Positions 18,685 to 26,713 of a DNA stretch of 64,000 nucleotides are shown here, piece by piece. How positions within the stretch are numbered: the stretch's first letter is position 1; the number at the start of each line of letters is the position of its first letter. The notes under the pieces are model-generated. The model searched no databases. It saw nothing but the letters and a program-made list of their open reading frames with translations, and had not been told where the DNA came from. The stretch lies in NCBI RefSeq assembly GCF_004339525.1, contig NZ_SMGE01000001.1, forward strand, positions 3,596,001 through 3,660,000, written 5' to 3'. Source of the DNA: Flavobacterium sp. 90. Its GTDB lineage: Bacteria > Bacteroidota > Bacteroidia > Flavobacteriales > Flavobacteriaceae. Position numbers and translations under genes: made by a program.

Positions 18685-19243
18685 GTTTTAATTATAAAGT
18701 GATGATTTGAAATGGAAAAAAAGAGGTATTGATGTACTAGCATTTTGATAAAATAAGTGTTTTATTTTTGTAAGAATTTTTACGGTCTGTTTTTTGTTTT
18801 TTTGGAGTCTTGTTTATAAGGCTTGTTTTGTGTGTTTTGTTTTTATTTTTACATACACCCCTATTTTTTATAGGGGTGTGTATTTTTAAAATGTTTTTTA
18901 TGTGTGTTTTTTGATTGTTTGTGTGATATTTTTTGATGTATGTTGATTTTTTTTAGAGGTTTTGTGTAAAAGCGTGTTGTTGAATTTTCAAAAATAAATC
19001 TGTTATAATGTCAAATCACGATTATTGTTAAAATAATTTTTGTAATCCATAATTCTCGCTGTAAAACGGCAAAAAAATAGATTTGAATTGTTCTACTCAT
19101 ACAAAAGTTAATAAATTCGCTGATGAAGATGAAGAGGTTTTAAGAAGAGAATGTGAAGGTTTTAGAAATGACATATACTGTTAAATAGATATATAAAAGA
19201 TTAACTAACCAAAATCAATTAATAACTAAAAACCAATTAAACC
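18685..19243. other. Gene-free interval with strong T/G strand bias
   Basis: No gene is seen in this 559-bp stretch. From about 18760 to 18985 the plus strand is made almost only of T and G (runs such as TGTGTGTTTTTTGATTGTTT), apart from the hairpin at 18851-18886. Near 19080-19185 an open frame without a start would encode an acidic peptide (KFADEDEEVLRRECEGF). It has no supporting evidence and is left uncalled. The end of the interval holds the porin leader. Confidence 0.6.
18851..18886. terminator. Strong isolated hairpin, possible bidirectional terminator
   Basis: ATACACCCCTAT pairs with ATAGGGGTGTGTAT across a T5 loop, with T-rich sequence on the right and A/T on the left. It is the only GC-rich structure within a T/G-biased stretch and is 170 bp past the GH5 terminator, so it may end a separate short transcript. 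Confidence 0.5.
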
Positions 19244-20338
19244 ATGAAAAAAGTATTACACATTTTTGCCGCGATGTTAACGAGTTCTTTTGCCTTTGCC
19301 CAAGATGATACTGAAACACCAGTTTCGCCAGCAACAACTTGGAGCGGATCAGCAGATGCTTATTATAAATATGATTTTTCAAAACAAATGAACGGATTAA
19401 CGAGCTTTACCAACTCTCAGGATTCATTTGAACTAGGAATGGCATCAGTTCAGGCAGGACATACTTTCGGAAAAGCTTCTGTATTTGTCGATTTAGGATT
19501 CGGAAAAAGAGCAGGAGAGTTCTCTTATAATGAAACAACAGATAAAGATATTTATTCTAAATTTTTAATAAAACAATTGTTCTTTACATATCAAATTACA
19601 GATAAATTCAAAGTAGTAGCAGGTAGTTTCGGAACACACATTGGCTATGAAGTATTAGACGCTGTAGGAAATAAAAACTACAGTATGTCATATGCATTTT
19701 CATACGGACCGTTCTTTAATACAGGGGTAAAAGCGCAGTATACATCAGGAAAATTTACCGCTATGTTTGGTATCACAAATCCTACTGATTTTAAATCAGC
19801 GATGGACGCGGGTTCTACTCAAAAAACATATATAGGTCAATTAGGATATGTGGGTGAGACAGGAAGTGCTTACTTGAATTTTACTTCAGGAAGTACAAAT
19901 CCTACTCCGGGAACTGTGGTGGTGCCATCTAATGAGAATAAATCGCAAATCGATTTTGTGGCATCAAAAACAATAACAGATGCTTTTGCTTTAGGATTTA
20001 ATGCAACTTATGCTAAAACTAAAAATGATTTCGACAGCGATTTAGATGGAGAGTGGTTTTCATTAGTAGGATATGCTAATTACGCCTTCAAACCATCTTT
20101 GAGTTTAGCATACAGAATGGAATATTTTGATGCCAAAGATGCAGCAGCAAGTTTAGGTACAGTTGCCGGAACAAGCGTTTTTGCAAATACAATTTCATTG
20201 AATTATAAAGTTGGAAAACTAACTATAATTCCAGAGTTTAGATACGACGCAGCATCAGAAGATGTTTTTTTAGACAAAGATGCTAATCCAACAGGAGGAT
20301 CATTCTTCGGATTAATTGCTACAACATACTCTTTCTAG
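19244..20338 (+). CDS. Outer-membrane porin-like beta-barrel protein (BBP2/OmpL-like)
   Basis: A 364-aa outer-membrane barrel. A signal peptide ends near FAFAQ. The rest alternates short amphipathic strands and Gly/Asp turns and ends in a terminal Phe (IATTYSF), as barrel proteins do. Segments such as SADAYYKYDF, the repeated aromatic strand ends and FVDLGFGKRAGEF match the OmpL-like porin-2 group in Bacteroidota. Its function is probably passive diffusion of small solutes. It is a single-gene unit with a long AT-rich leader and its own terminator. It lies next to the mannan locus but is separated from it by 613 bp and two hairpins, so a link is not supported. Confidence 0.75.
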   Translation: MKKVLHIFAAMLTSSFAFAQDDTETPVSPATTWSGSADAYYKYDFSKQMNGLTSFTNSQDSFELGMASVQAGHTFGKASVFVDLGFGKRAGEFSYNETTDKDIYSKFLIKQLFFTYQITDKFKVVAGSFGTHIGYEVLDAVGNKNYSMSYAFSYGPFFNTGVKAQYTSGKFTAMFGITNPTDFKSAMDAGSTQKTYIGQLGYVGETGSAYLNFTSGSTNPTPGTVVVPSNENKSQIDFVASKTITDAFALGFNATYAKTKNDFDSDLDGEWFSLVGYANYAFKPSLSLAYRMEYFDAKDAAASLGTVAGTSVFANTISLNYKVGKLTIIPEFRYDAASEDVFLDKDANPTGGSFFGLIATTYSF

Positions 20339-20371
20339 AGATAAAGATTGATATTTTTTTTTTTTTTTTTG

Positions 20372-20409
20372 GAGCTGTCGAAACATACTAATGTTTTGGC
20401 AGCTTTTTT
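20372..20409 (+). terminator. Rho-independent terminator after the porin gene
   Basis: AGCTGTCGAAACAT pairs with ATGTTTTGGCAGCT, including G-U pairs, followed by TTTTTT. An unusually long T-tract (about 17 T) also precedes the stem. Confidence 0.8.
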
Positions 20410-20418
20410 ATTGGAACA

Positions 20419-20469
20419 AGATTTTCTTTTGCCACTGATTTTAGGATTGAATAGATTTTCTTTTGCCAC
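20419..20469. repeat. 17-bp direct repeat
   Basis: AGATTTTCTTTTGCCAC occurs at 20419-20435 and again exactly at 20453-20469. The second copy runs into the inverted-repeat element that carries the tandem array. Confidence 0.85.
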
Positions 20470-20740
20470 GAATTTCACAAATTACTGTGTGTGAATGGTT
20501 AATTACAAACTGGATAAAATAAAGAATAGAATAAGTATAGAATAAGTATAGAATAAGTATAGAATAAGTATAGAATAAGTATAGAATAAGTATAGAATAA
20601 GTATAGAATAAGTATAGAATAAGTATAGAATAAGTATAGAATAAGTATAGAATAAGTATAGAATAAGTATAGAATAAGTATAGAATAAGTATAGAATATG
20701 CACAAAAACAATTCGTGAAAATTCGTGTAATTTGTGGCAA
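20465..20740. repeat. Family B inverted-repeat element carrying a tandem array in its loop
   Basis: The left end, GCCACGAATTTCACAAATTA, and the right end, whose complement reads GCCACAAATTACACGAATTT, are imperfect inverted copies. The same arms without an array form a compact hairpin at 41092-41146. Here the loop has been replaced or expanded by the 11-bp array at 20528-20698. Confidence 0.7.
20528..20698. repeat. 11-bp tandem repeat, 15 full copies plus a partial
   Basis: The unit AGAATAAGTAT is repeated head to tail with no sequence variation seen across 15 full units; a partial AGAATA ends the array. Because 11 is not a multiple of 3, every frame free of stops stays open for the whole array. 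This explains the long antisense reading frames with a periodic YSILILYLFYT pattern, which are not called as genes. Confidence 0.95.
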
Positions 20741-20859
20741 CCTTTCATAAACTATGGAATGTTCTAATTCTGTGCAAATTAAATGCAAATATACACCTCG
20801 TTCTATATTCATAGACTATTGTTTACATAGTAATAAAAACAAGAATGCCATATAAAAGA

Positions 20860-20897
20860 AAAACGCATTTCCAGATTTCCGGAAATGCGTTTTTTAT
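20860..20897 (-). terminator. Rho-independent terminator of the amidase gene
   Basis: AAACGCATTTCC pairs with GGAAATGCGTTT across an 8-nt loop. On the minus strand a T-run follows (the plus strand shows TAAAAGAAAAA before the stem). It lies 20 bp past the amidase stop. Confidence 0.85.
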
Positions 20898-20916
20898 ATC
20901 TTTTTGTAAATACTTT

Positions 20917-21822
20917 TTACTGAACTTGTTTCTTGTAGATCGAGTAAATAGTATCTATTGTTTTTCTATCCAGAGTAGGCGTTACATCAGTTTGAATATA
21001 GTGCAATTTAAACGCCATAATTGCAGCCGAGAGATTCTTAGTATTAAAACCAATAATTCTCAAAGCCTGTTCAATTTTAAAGTCAAAAGGAGCTTCTTCA
21101 AGAACCTGATCCGGCCAGATTCCGAAACCTTTTTCAGCAAGAGTTTTCCAAGGAAATAAAGCACTTGGATCTTGTTTTCTACCAGGAGCAATATCCGAAT
21201 GACCTAAGATGTTTTGCGTTGGAATATTGTATTCTTTTTTCAATTTTGTCAAAAGAGCAACCAAACTGCTAATTTGTGCTTCCGTAAAAGGTTTAAAACC
21301 ATTATTGTCAAGCTCAATTCCAATAGAAGAAGAATTCAAATCAGTGTTTTTACCCCAAGTTGATGCGCCTGCATGCCAGGCTCTTAAATAGTCATTAAGC
21401 ATCTGAACCACCTTTCCGTTTTCAGAAATAATATAATGAGCACTTACTTGTGTTCTTGTTAGGGTAAAAGTCTTAATGGTTTGCTGGATAGAATCTTGCG
21501 CCGTATGGTGTAAAATAATAAAACTAGGTTTTCTTAAATTAAAATTTACAGTACCAACCCATTCTGTATTTACTCCATTTTGCAAATAAGTAGATCCTGT
21601 TTTTGATAAAGTATCTTTTACGATCCCTAATTGAGATGCATAAGAAGTGTCAATAACAACAGGAGGAATAGGAGGAATTGCTTGTGGATCTTTACTTGTA
21701 ATTTGGTTTTCTAAAGTTTTAAGCTGCTGATCGTAAGCTTTTTCAGTGTTTTTATAAGGATTTGTAGAGCAAGAAGTAATAATAATTGCTAAAATCAGAT
21801 AACAAAAATGTTTTTTTGACAT
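20917..21822 (-). CDS. N-acetylmuramoyl-L-alanine amidase (PGRP / AmiD-like), lipoprotein
   Basis: Predicted to cleave the bond between N-acetylmuramic acid and L-alanine in peptidoglycan. It has 301 aa with a lipoprotein signal, lipobox ITSC. The amidase_2 fold spans about residues 90-230. Zinc ligands are visible in FIILHHTAQ and ILGHSDIAPGRKQDP, and the substrate loop WHAGASTWGKNTDLNSSSIGIELDNNG is typical of AmpD/AmiD. The last 70 residues form a small helical domain (FKIEQALRIIGF ... LDRKTIDTIYSIYKK) that resembles a peptidoglycan-binding end. It is likely a cell-wall recycling enzyme anchored to the outer membrane. The next gene upstream, at 21859, may share its transcript. Confidence 0.9.
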   Translation of the reverse strand: MSKKHFCYLILAIIITSCSTNPYKNTEKAYDQQLKTLENQITSKDPQAIPPIPPVVIDTSYASQLGIVKDTLSKTGSTYLQNGVNTEWVGTVNFNLRKPSFIILHHTAQDSIQQTIKTFTLTRTQVSAHYIISENGKVVQMLNDYLRAWHAGASTWGKNTDLNSSSIGIELDNNGFKPFTEAQISSLVALLTKLKKEYNIPTQNILGHSDIAPGRKQDPSALFPWKTLAEKGFGIWPDQVLEEAPFDFKIEQALRIIGFNTKNLSAAIMAFKLHYIQTDVTPTLDRKTIDTIYSIYKKQVQ

Positions 21823-21858
21823 GGTTACTTAGATTTTTTAAGATGTGGTTCTGAACAA

Positions 21859-22422
21859 TTATTCTTGAATTTTTGCTGCTTCTGGATCTTCTTTTATTTC
21901 TTTAGTTTCTTCTTTAGAGTCTTTTTTCTTTTTTGATTTAGCTTTTTTAACTTCTTTAAAGTTATTCATGAAAGTAGTGTATTTTTCTACTTGATCAGGA
22001 TTTAAAAAGGCTGTTATTTTTTTAGTGGTGCTTTCTCTTAAAGCTTTAATTTGCTCGATTTTTTGATCCTGACTGCTGCTTTCATTTTTCAAAAGAATTC
22101 CTTGTTCTCTTAAGCTGTCTGCAAACACGTTTGTAATTGCAATTGCTTGAAGTTCATCAAGATTTACCTCAGGTTTCATTTGTTCAACAATTTTAGCTGC
22201 TGTTTCTTCTACGGGAATTTCTTTAGGTTTACTTGGCGTGTTTTGTTGCGGACCACCCGTCATGTTTCGGTTCATTCCCATTCCGCCACCTCTTCCATAG
22301 CCATTATTGCCATAACCGCCACCGCCGTAACCATTATTATATCCATTTCCGTATTGAGCCGAAACAGAATTGAAACAGAATACAGTAAAAACCAAAAGAA
22401 AGAATGATAGTGTAGGTTTCAT
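21859..22422 (-). CDS. Secreted Gly-rich / charged helical protein of unknown function
   Basis: A 187-aa protein with a signal peptide ending near SVSAQ. It has three parts: a Gly-Asn-Tyr segment (about residues 24-52, with YGNGYNNGYGGGGYG-like units), a central helical domain (about residues 75-150, MKPEVNLDELQAIAITNVFADSLREQ ... ALRESTTKKITAFLNPDQVEKY), and a Lys/Glu-rich tail. The central part recalls Spy/LTXXQ-like periplasmic proteins in which 'L(T/N)PDQ..KY' closes a helix, but this is a weak resemblance. It lies 36 bp upstream of the amidase, so both may be expressed together. No enzymatic motif is seen. Confidence 0.6.
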   Translation of the reverse strand: MKPTLSFFLLVFTVFCFNSVSAQYGNGYNNGYGGGGYGNNGYGRGGGMGMNRNMTGGPQQNTPSKPKEIPVEETAAKIVEQMKPEVNLDELQAIAITNVFADSLREQGILLKNESSSQDQKIEQIKALRESTTKKITAFLNPDQVEKYTTFMNNFKEVKKAKSKKKKDSKEETKEIKEDPEAAKIQE

Positions 22423-22464
22423 AAGATTGTTTTTTATCTAAAATTGATATTGTATAGCGTAAAT

Positions 22465-23778
22465 TTAAGCAGGTTCTCCGTATAAATCAAATTCTGTCGC
22501 CTCTATTATTCTTATATTAACAAATTCGCCAGTTTTTACGTAATGTTTAGACGCATCGATCAAAACTTCATTGTCAACATCCGGGCTATCGAACTCAGTT
22601 CTACCCACAAAATGAGCACCTTCTTTTCTGTCAATAATACATCTAAATACTTGTCCTACTTTCTCCTGATTTAAATCCCATGAGATCTGAGATTGTAATT
22701 CCATGATTTCGTTTGCTCTCGCTTGTTTTACATCATCCGGAACATTATCTTCCAATAAATAAGCATGAGTATTTTCTTCGTGAGAATAAGCAAAACAACC
22801 CATTCTGTCAAATTTCATTTCCTGAACAAAATCTTTCAAAATTTCAAAGTCTTCCTGAGTTTCACCAGGATAACCAACGATCAAAGTAGTTCTGATTGCC
22901 ATTCCAGGAACCGCAGCTCTAAAATCCTTCAATAATTGAGTCGTTTTAGCTTGAGTAGTACCACGACGCATAGATTTCAAGATAGAATCAGAAATATGCT
23001 GCAACGGAATATCTATATAGTTACAGATTTTAGGTTCACGTTTCATTAATTCCAAAACATCCATTGGGAAACCAGTAGGGTAAGCATAATGCAAACGAAT
23101 CCATTCAATACCTTCTACTTTTGCTAATTCTTCAAGAAGTTCAGCAAGATTTCTCTTTTTATAAATATCAAGACCATAATAAGTTAAGTCTTGTGCGATT
23201 AAAATTAATTCTTTAACCCCGTTTTTAGCTAAACCTTGCGCTTCTTTAACCAGTTTTTCAATTGGTTGCGAAACGTGAGAACCTCTCATTAATGGAATTG
23301 CGCAAAAACTACAAGGTCTGTCGCAACCTTCGGCAATTTTCAGGTAAGCATAATTTTTAGGAGTTGTAGTCAAACGTTCTCCTAATAATTCATGTTTATA
23401 ATCGGCACCTAAAGCTTTCAGTAATTGAGGTAATTCAGTTGTACCAAAATACTGATCTACATTTGGAATTTCTTTTTCTAAGTCTGGTCTGTAACGTTCA
23501 GACAAACATCCGGTAACAAAAACCTTATCAACTAATCCTTTGTCTTTTTTATCAGCATATTCCAAAATCATGTTTACTGATTCCGCTTTAGCATTGTCAA
23601 TAAAACCACAAGTGTTGATTACGATAATGTTTCCTTCTCTTTCTGCAGGCGCCTCATGTTCAACTTCTTTTCCGTTTGCACGAAGCTGACCCATAAGCAC
23701 TTCACTGTCATATACATTTTTCGAACACCCAAGAGTGATAACGTTAATTTTGTTCTTTTTTAAAGACTTGGTTCTCAT
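22465..23778 (-). CDS. rimO: Ribosomal protein S12 methylthiotransferase RimO
   Basis: Radical-SAM enzyme that adds a methylthio group to an aspartate of ribosomal protein S12. It has 437 aa, the usual length. The N-terminal MTTase domain carries three cluster cysteines: LGCSKN (Cys18), INTCGFI (Cys57) and VTGCLSERY (Cys91). The radical-SAM motif EGCDRPCSFCAIPLMRG (Cys152, Cys156, Cys159) follows. The TRAM domain is at the C-terminus (GQVFRCIIDRKEGAHFVGRTEFDSPDVDN). The VYDSE motif and the GCD/CSFC spacing favour RimO over MiaB. It stands alone on the minus strand. A TAATTTTG box is complementary to 23798-23805, just upstream. Confidence 0.95.
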   Translation of the reverse strand: MRTKSLKKNKINVITLGCSKNVYDSEVLMGQLRANGKEVEHEAPAEREGNIIVINTCGFIDNAKAESVNMILEYADKKDKGLVDKVFVTGCLSERYRPDLEKEIPNVDQYFGTTELPQLLKALGADYKHELLGERLTTTPKNYAYLKIAEGCDRPCSFCAIPLMRGSHVSQPIEKLVKEAQGLAKNGVKELILIAQDLTYYGLDIYKKRNLAELLEELAKVEGIEWIRLHYAYPTGFPMDVLELMKREPKICNYIDIPLQHISDSILKSMRRGTTQAKTTQLLKDFRAAVPGMAIRTTLIVGYPGETQEDFEILKDFVQEMKFDRMGCFAYSHEENTHAYLLEDNVPDDVKQARANEIMELQSQISWDLNQEKVGQVFRCIIDRKEGAHFVGRTEFDSPDVDNEVLIDASKHYVKTGEFVNIRIIEATEFDLYGEPA

Positions 23779-23797
23779 ACTTTTATAAATTGGAGTG

Positions 23798-23805
23798 CAA
23801 AATTA
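23798..23805 (-). promoter_or_regulatory. Candidate -7 box for rimO
   Basis: On the minus strand this reads TAATTTTG, matching TAnnTTTG, 20 nt before the rimO ATG. No TTG at the ideal upstream spacing was found. Confidence 0.45.
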
Positions 23806-23859
23806 CACTTTTTTATTCAAACACCGCTTGTTTCCGTTTCTTTTACGTGTTTTTTATGA

Positions 23860-23933
23860 AGCTAATCCTGCTGTCCGCTATATCTTTTCCTCGCTAAAGG
23901 AGCGAGAAAAAGGTTGTCGCTTCCATCAGGGCT
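23860..23933. repeat. Structured dispersed intergenic element
   Basis: Contains GCTAATCCTGCTGTCCGCTA, a small hairpin CTCGC-taaag-GAGCGAG, then GGTTGTCGCTTCCATCAGGG. The sequence type resembles an intergenic element I recall as common in flavobacterial genomes. It is far richer in G and C than its surroundings and lies between the rimO start and the FadL-like gene end. No role is known to me. Confidence 0.45.
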
Positions 23934-23968
23934 AAAAAAAATCCGTTAAGCAAGACCTAACGGAAATT
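23933..23968 (-). terminator. Rho-independent terminator of the FadL-like gene
   Basis: On the minus strand TCCGTTA pairs with TAACGGA across a 9-nt loop and is followed by TTTTTTTT. It lies 24 bp past the stop codon at 23992. Confidence 0.8.
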
Positions 23969-23991
23969 TCAATTCATCTATTTATTCTTAA

Positions 23992-25554
23992 TTACAATTC
24001 AAATAATAAAGTCAAAGAAACATTATTTAGTTTCGATGTAATGTTTGGCGCGCCAGAGAATCCTGTTTCAAAAAATGGTTGATTTGATTTTCTTTCTAGG
24101 TATGAATAGGCTAAATCTAATTTAGTAGCTCCAAAATTATAGCCTAAACCTCCAGAATAACTGTTTAAATCTCCAATTGTTGTTCCGTCTTTATAAGGAC
24201 TTCCTTCAAAACGGTAACCTCCGCGAAGGCTTAATTGTTTTATTTTGTATTCGGCACCAATTCTTAGTTCTCCATTGCTGGTTAATTGATTGCTCATTTG
24301 GTCGTTGATTCCTCTAAAACCTCCAGTTGGTTTGTATTTTGTATTTCCGTAATCTTTAATAGAATAGTCAACACTAATTAAGCCTGATTTTCCAAATACA
24401 TATGCCGCGCTAAAAGTTGTTTTTCCCGGAGTTTGTAATGTGTAAGATTCGTAAACATTTACAACATCAGGAGTTATGGCTAGATTTTTCTCAGGTCCAT
24501 TAAGGGCTTGTCTTGTTGTGAATAAACTTTGGGAAGTTTCATCATAAAGATCATACCAAGTATTCGATTCATAAGCTAAACCAAGACGGAAAGCTTCTGT
24601 AACTTTAGCAATAGCTCCAAGTTGGAAAGAAAATCCATTTCCGTAAGTGTATAAGTCGTTGTTGAAAGTTAAATTAGATATCGTTTCTGTTCCAGTCAAT
24701 GCATTAATATTGGATTCGTAAAAACTGCTTGATCTTCTGTAATCCAGAACATGAACATTTAAATTAGCTCCAAAATAAATTCTGTCTTTATATGATGTTG
24801 CTATATTGAAACTTACTTTACTGTTGTAGCCACTTTCATTTAATATATTATCCTGATAATAATTTCCGCCGGCAGGAATGTTTGTTTTATACGAACCAGG
24901 ATTGTTTGTGTCAGGATCTATGATAAATCCTTGATAGCCTAAGTAGGCTTGTTGTGCAGTATATCCTGAAAGGTTTGGGTATTGTCCGCTAGGGTATTCA
25001 GATCCTATATTTCTATAGTCATTGGTGAAGCTGTTGTTGCGGTTAATAACTTGAAAAGGCACCGGCGCTCCTCCGTTACCGTAATTTGCAAATTCTAAAA
25101 AATAATCGCCTACAGAATGTGTAGGATTTGTACCTGCTGAAAAAGTGCTATTGTCAAAGTTTTTTGTGTTTTCGTAAGTAGCTCCAATAGTAATTTTTTT
25201 CCAATTGTTGTTTGGGTTATGATCATGAAAAACGAAAACAGCACCAGCTTGGTTTAGGATAAAAGAGTTTTCATTTTCACTGGTTTTGGTGCCAAAATAG
25301 TCAGAATTGTTCTTTGTAGATTGATTGCTAAAAGTTACTCCAACCTGATTATTAGAAAATATGGCAGAACCTGCAGGATTGACAGTTATAGAAGATAAAT
25401 CACCTCCAACGGCTCCAAATGCACCGCTCATAGCTCTAAATCTTGCTGTTCCGGTTATGTTGTCTTGTGCGTAGCGAATAGCATCAGAGACTTCTTGAGA
25501 ATGTGAGACGCTAACAGTTAGTCCTGTAATAAGTAGGAATAATATTTTTTTCAT
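23992..25554 (-). CDS. OmpP1/FadL/TodX-family outer-membrane transporter
   Basis: Outer-membrane barrel of 520 aa likely to carry hydrophobic compounds such as fatty acids. A signal peptide ends near VSHSQ. The opening SDAIRYAQDNITGTARFRAMSGAFGAVGGDLSSITVNPAGSA is the FadL-family hatch with its NPAG motif. Strand-rich sequence follows, with repeated motifs such as FRLGLAYES, TTFSAAYVFGK and GAEYKIKQLSLRGGYRFEGSP, and it ends in a C-terminal Leu-Phe-Glu-Leu strand. It is 53 bp downstream of the Gly/Tyr-rich lipoprotein gene, so the two are probably co-transcribed. Confidence 0.88.
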   Translation of the reverse strand: MKKILFLLITGLTVSVSHSQEVSDAIRYAQDNITGTARFRAMSGAFGAVGGDLSSITVNPAGSAIFSNNQVGVTFSNQSTKNNSDYFGTKTSENENSFILNQAGAVFVFHDHNPNNNWKKITIGATYENTKNFDNSTFSAGTNPTHSVGDYFLEFANYGNGGAPVPFQVINRNNSFTNDYRNIGSEYPSGQYPNLSGYTAQQAYLGYQGFIIDPDTNNPGSYKTNIPAGGNYYQDNILNESGYNSKVSFNIATSYKDRIYFGANLNVHVLDYRRSSSFYESNINALTGTETISNLTFNNDLYTYGNGFSFQLGAIAKVTEAFRLGLAYESNTWYDLYDETSQSLFTTRQALNGPEKNLAITPDVVNVYESYTLQTPGKTTFSAAYVFGKSGLISVDYSIKDYGNTKYKPTGGFRGINDQMSNQLTSNGELRIGAEYKIKQLSLRGGYRFEGSPYKDGTTIGDLNSYSGGLGYNFGATKLDLAYSYLERKSNQPFFETGFSGAPNITSKLNNVSLTLLFEL

Positions 25555-25607
25555 TTTGGGTAAGTTTTAGTTTGATTTTTCGATTTCTGAAACGGGAGAA
25601 GAAGAGA

Positions 25608-26612
25608 TTATCTTCTTCCTCCGCCGCCTCCACCGTAAGATCTTCCGCCACCGCCACCGCCGCCAGATGATCTCATGCTTCCGCCGCCACCGCTATTCAT
25701 AGAACGTGATGGGCTAGGAGAGTAGCTTCTGCTTGGGCTGCTGTTACCATTATTGTAGTTGTAGCTTCTGTTTGAGTTAGTAGTGCTACTAGATCTTCTG
25801 TTGTTGTAATCGCCAGGATTATATTGAGTGGTTGAACCTCTTCTGTCTGTGTAATTTGAATTTGAGTTGTATGATCTTCCGTTTACAGAAGAACTTCTTC
25901 TAAAGTCAGTATAACCGTTTGATCTGTTTGTTGTATAGTCTCTTCTGTTTGTAGTGTAATTTCTATTTGTGTTGAAGTTTCTATTTGTTGTGTAGTTTCT
26001 GTTGTAATTCCCTCTACCTGTATAGTTTCTGTCATAACCGTAGTTTCTTCCGCCATAATAAGCAGCAGATCCTCTTCTTCCATAGTTGTAAGAGTAGTTA
26101 TTGTATCCGTAGTAAGGTCTGTAATAACCAGGGTAGCCCCATCCGCCGCCCCAATATCCCGGGTATCCCCAAGCATATCCAGGGTAGCCCCAGTAACCCC
26201 CGTAACCCCATCCATAATAAGGATATCCAAATCCATAACCAAATCCTAATGACCAGGTTGGATCAGAATAAACATTAACGGATACATCAGAATTACTGCT
26301 TCCCCATGCCGGATAAGCTGTTGCGGTAGTTTGAGTACTATCGTTTTCAGCATAATTGCCATAACTGTCAACATCTGTAAAAATTTCAGTTGGTTGATTA
26401 TCGTCCTGCAATGATCTAAAATAATCCTTATATTGATTGTTTGTACCGTTTGTAGTATTTTGAGCATACGTTCTTTGGGAACCACCGTATACACCGTCAT
26501 TATCTTGGTAAGATGTATTTTGGTAAGAACCACACGATGCTAGCAGAAAACTCAATAATCCAATTAAGTAAAAATGACTTGAGTTTTGGCGGAGAGTAAT
26601 AGAAGTTTTCAT
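25608..26612 (-). CDS. Low-complexity Gly/Tyr/Asn/Arg-rich lipoprotein
   Basis: A 334-aa lipoprotein of unknown function. The lipobox is FLLASC (near residue 27). Residues 60-110 are acidic and polar. About residues 118-175 are almost only Gly, Tyr, Trp and Pro (units such as GYWGYPGYAWGYPG). About residues 175-290 are rich in Asn, Arg, Tyr, Ser and Thr (repeated NYNRNYTTNRNF-like units). The tail is Gly-rich and ends GGRR. Such composition suggests a disordered or phase-separating surface protein. The strong codon repetition also keeps other frames open. It is divergent from proS across about 100 bp and upstream of the FadL-like gene. Confidence 0.75.
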   Translation of the reverse strand: MKTSITLRQNSSHFYLIGLLSFLLASCGSYQNTSYQDNDGVYGGSQRTYAQNTTNGTNNQYKDYFRSLQDDNQPTEIFTDVDSYGNYAENDSTQTTATAYPAWGSSNSDVSVNVYSDPTWSLGFGYGFGYPYYGWGYGGYWGYPGYAWGYPGYWGGGWGYPGYYRPYYGYNNYSYNYGRRGSAAYYGGRNYGYDRNYTGRGNYNRNYTTNRNFNTNRNYTTNRRDYTTNRSNGYTDFRRSSSVNGRSYNSNSNYTDRRGSTTQYNPGDYNNRRSSSTTNSNRSYNYNNGNSSPSRSYSPSPSRSMNSGGGGSMRSSGGGGGGGRSYGGGGGGRR

Positions 26613-26629
26613 ATCTGTCGTGTTTTTTA

Positions 26630-26660
26630 TTGTTGCACATTACAAAAATAGTTAGTTTTG
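26630..26660 (+). promoter_or_regulatory. Promoter of proS with overlapping divergent box
   Basis: TTG at 26630-26632 is separated by 20 bp from TAGTTTTG at 26653-26660, matching TTG-N19..21-TAnnTTTG on the plus strand. On the minus strand the complement of 26643-26650 reads TATTTTTG, a candidate -7 box for the lipoprotein gene. The word CAAACTATT follows at 26662-26670 and again at 26701-26709 next to the ATG. Confidence 0.55.
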
Positions 26661-26713
26661 TCAAACTATTTAGTTAAAATTATTAAAACAAAATTTGTGC
26701 CAAACTATTCAAT

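Noticed and set aside
19080..19184. Acidic 30-40 codon frame before the porin gene
   Set aside because: There is no ATG or GTG in frame near its start, and no recognisable similarity.
20528..20698. CRISPR array
   Set aside because: The units are 11 bp, directly adjacent and without spacers, and no cas gene is present.
20441..20812. Antisense open frames over the 11-bp array encoding a periodic YSILILYLFYT pattern
   Set aside because: They exist only because an 11-bp unit without stops keeps several frames open. No start context, no signal beyond the repeat, and three overlapping frames show the same pattern.
25883..26278. Alternative-frame proteins within the Gly/Tyr-rich lipoprotein gene
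   Set aside because: Low-complexity codons keep several frames open; only the frame with a lipobox signal has a sensible start and end.
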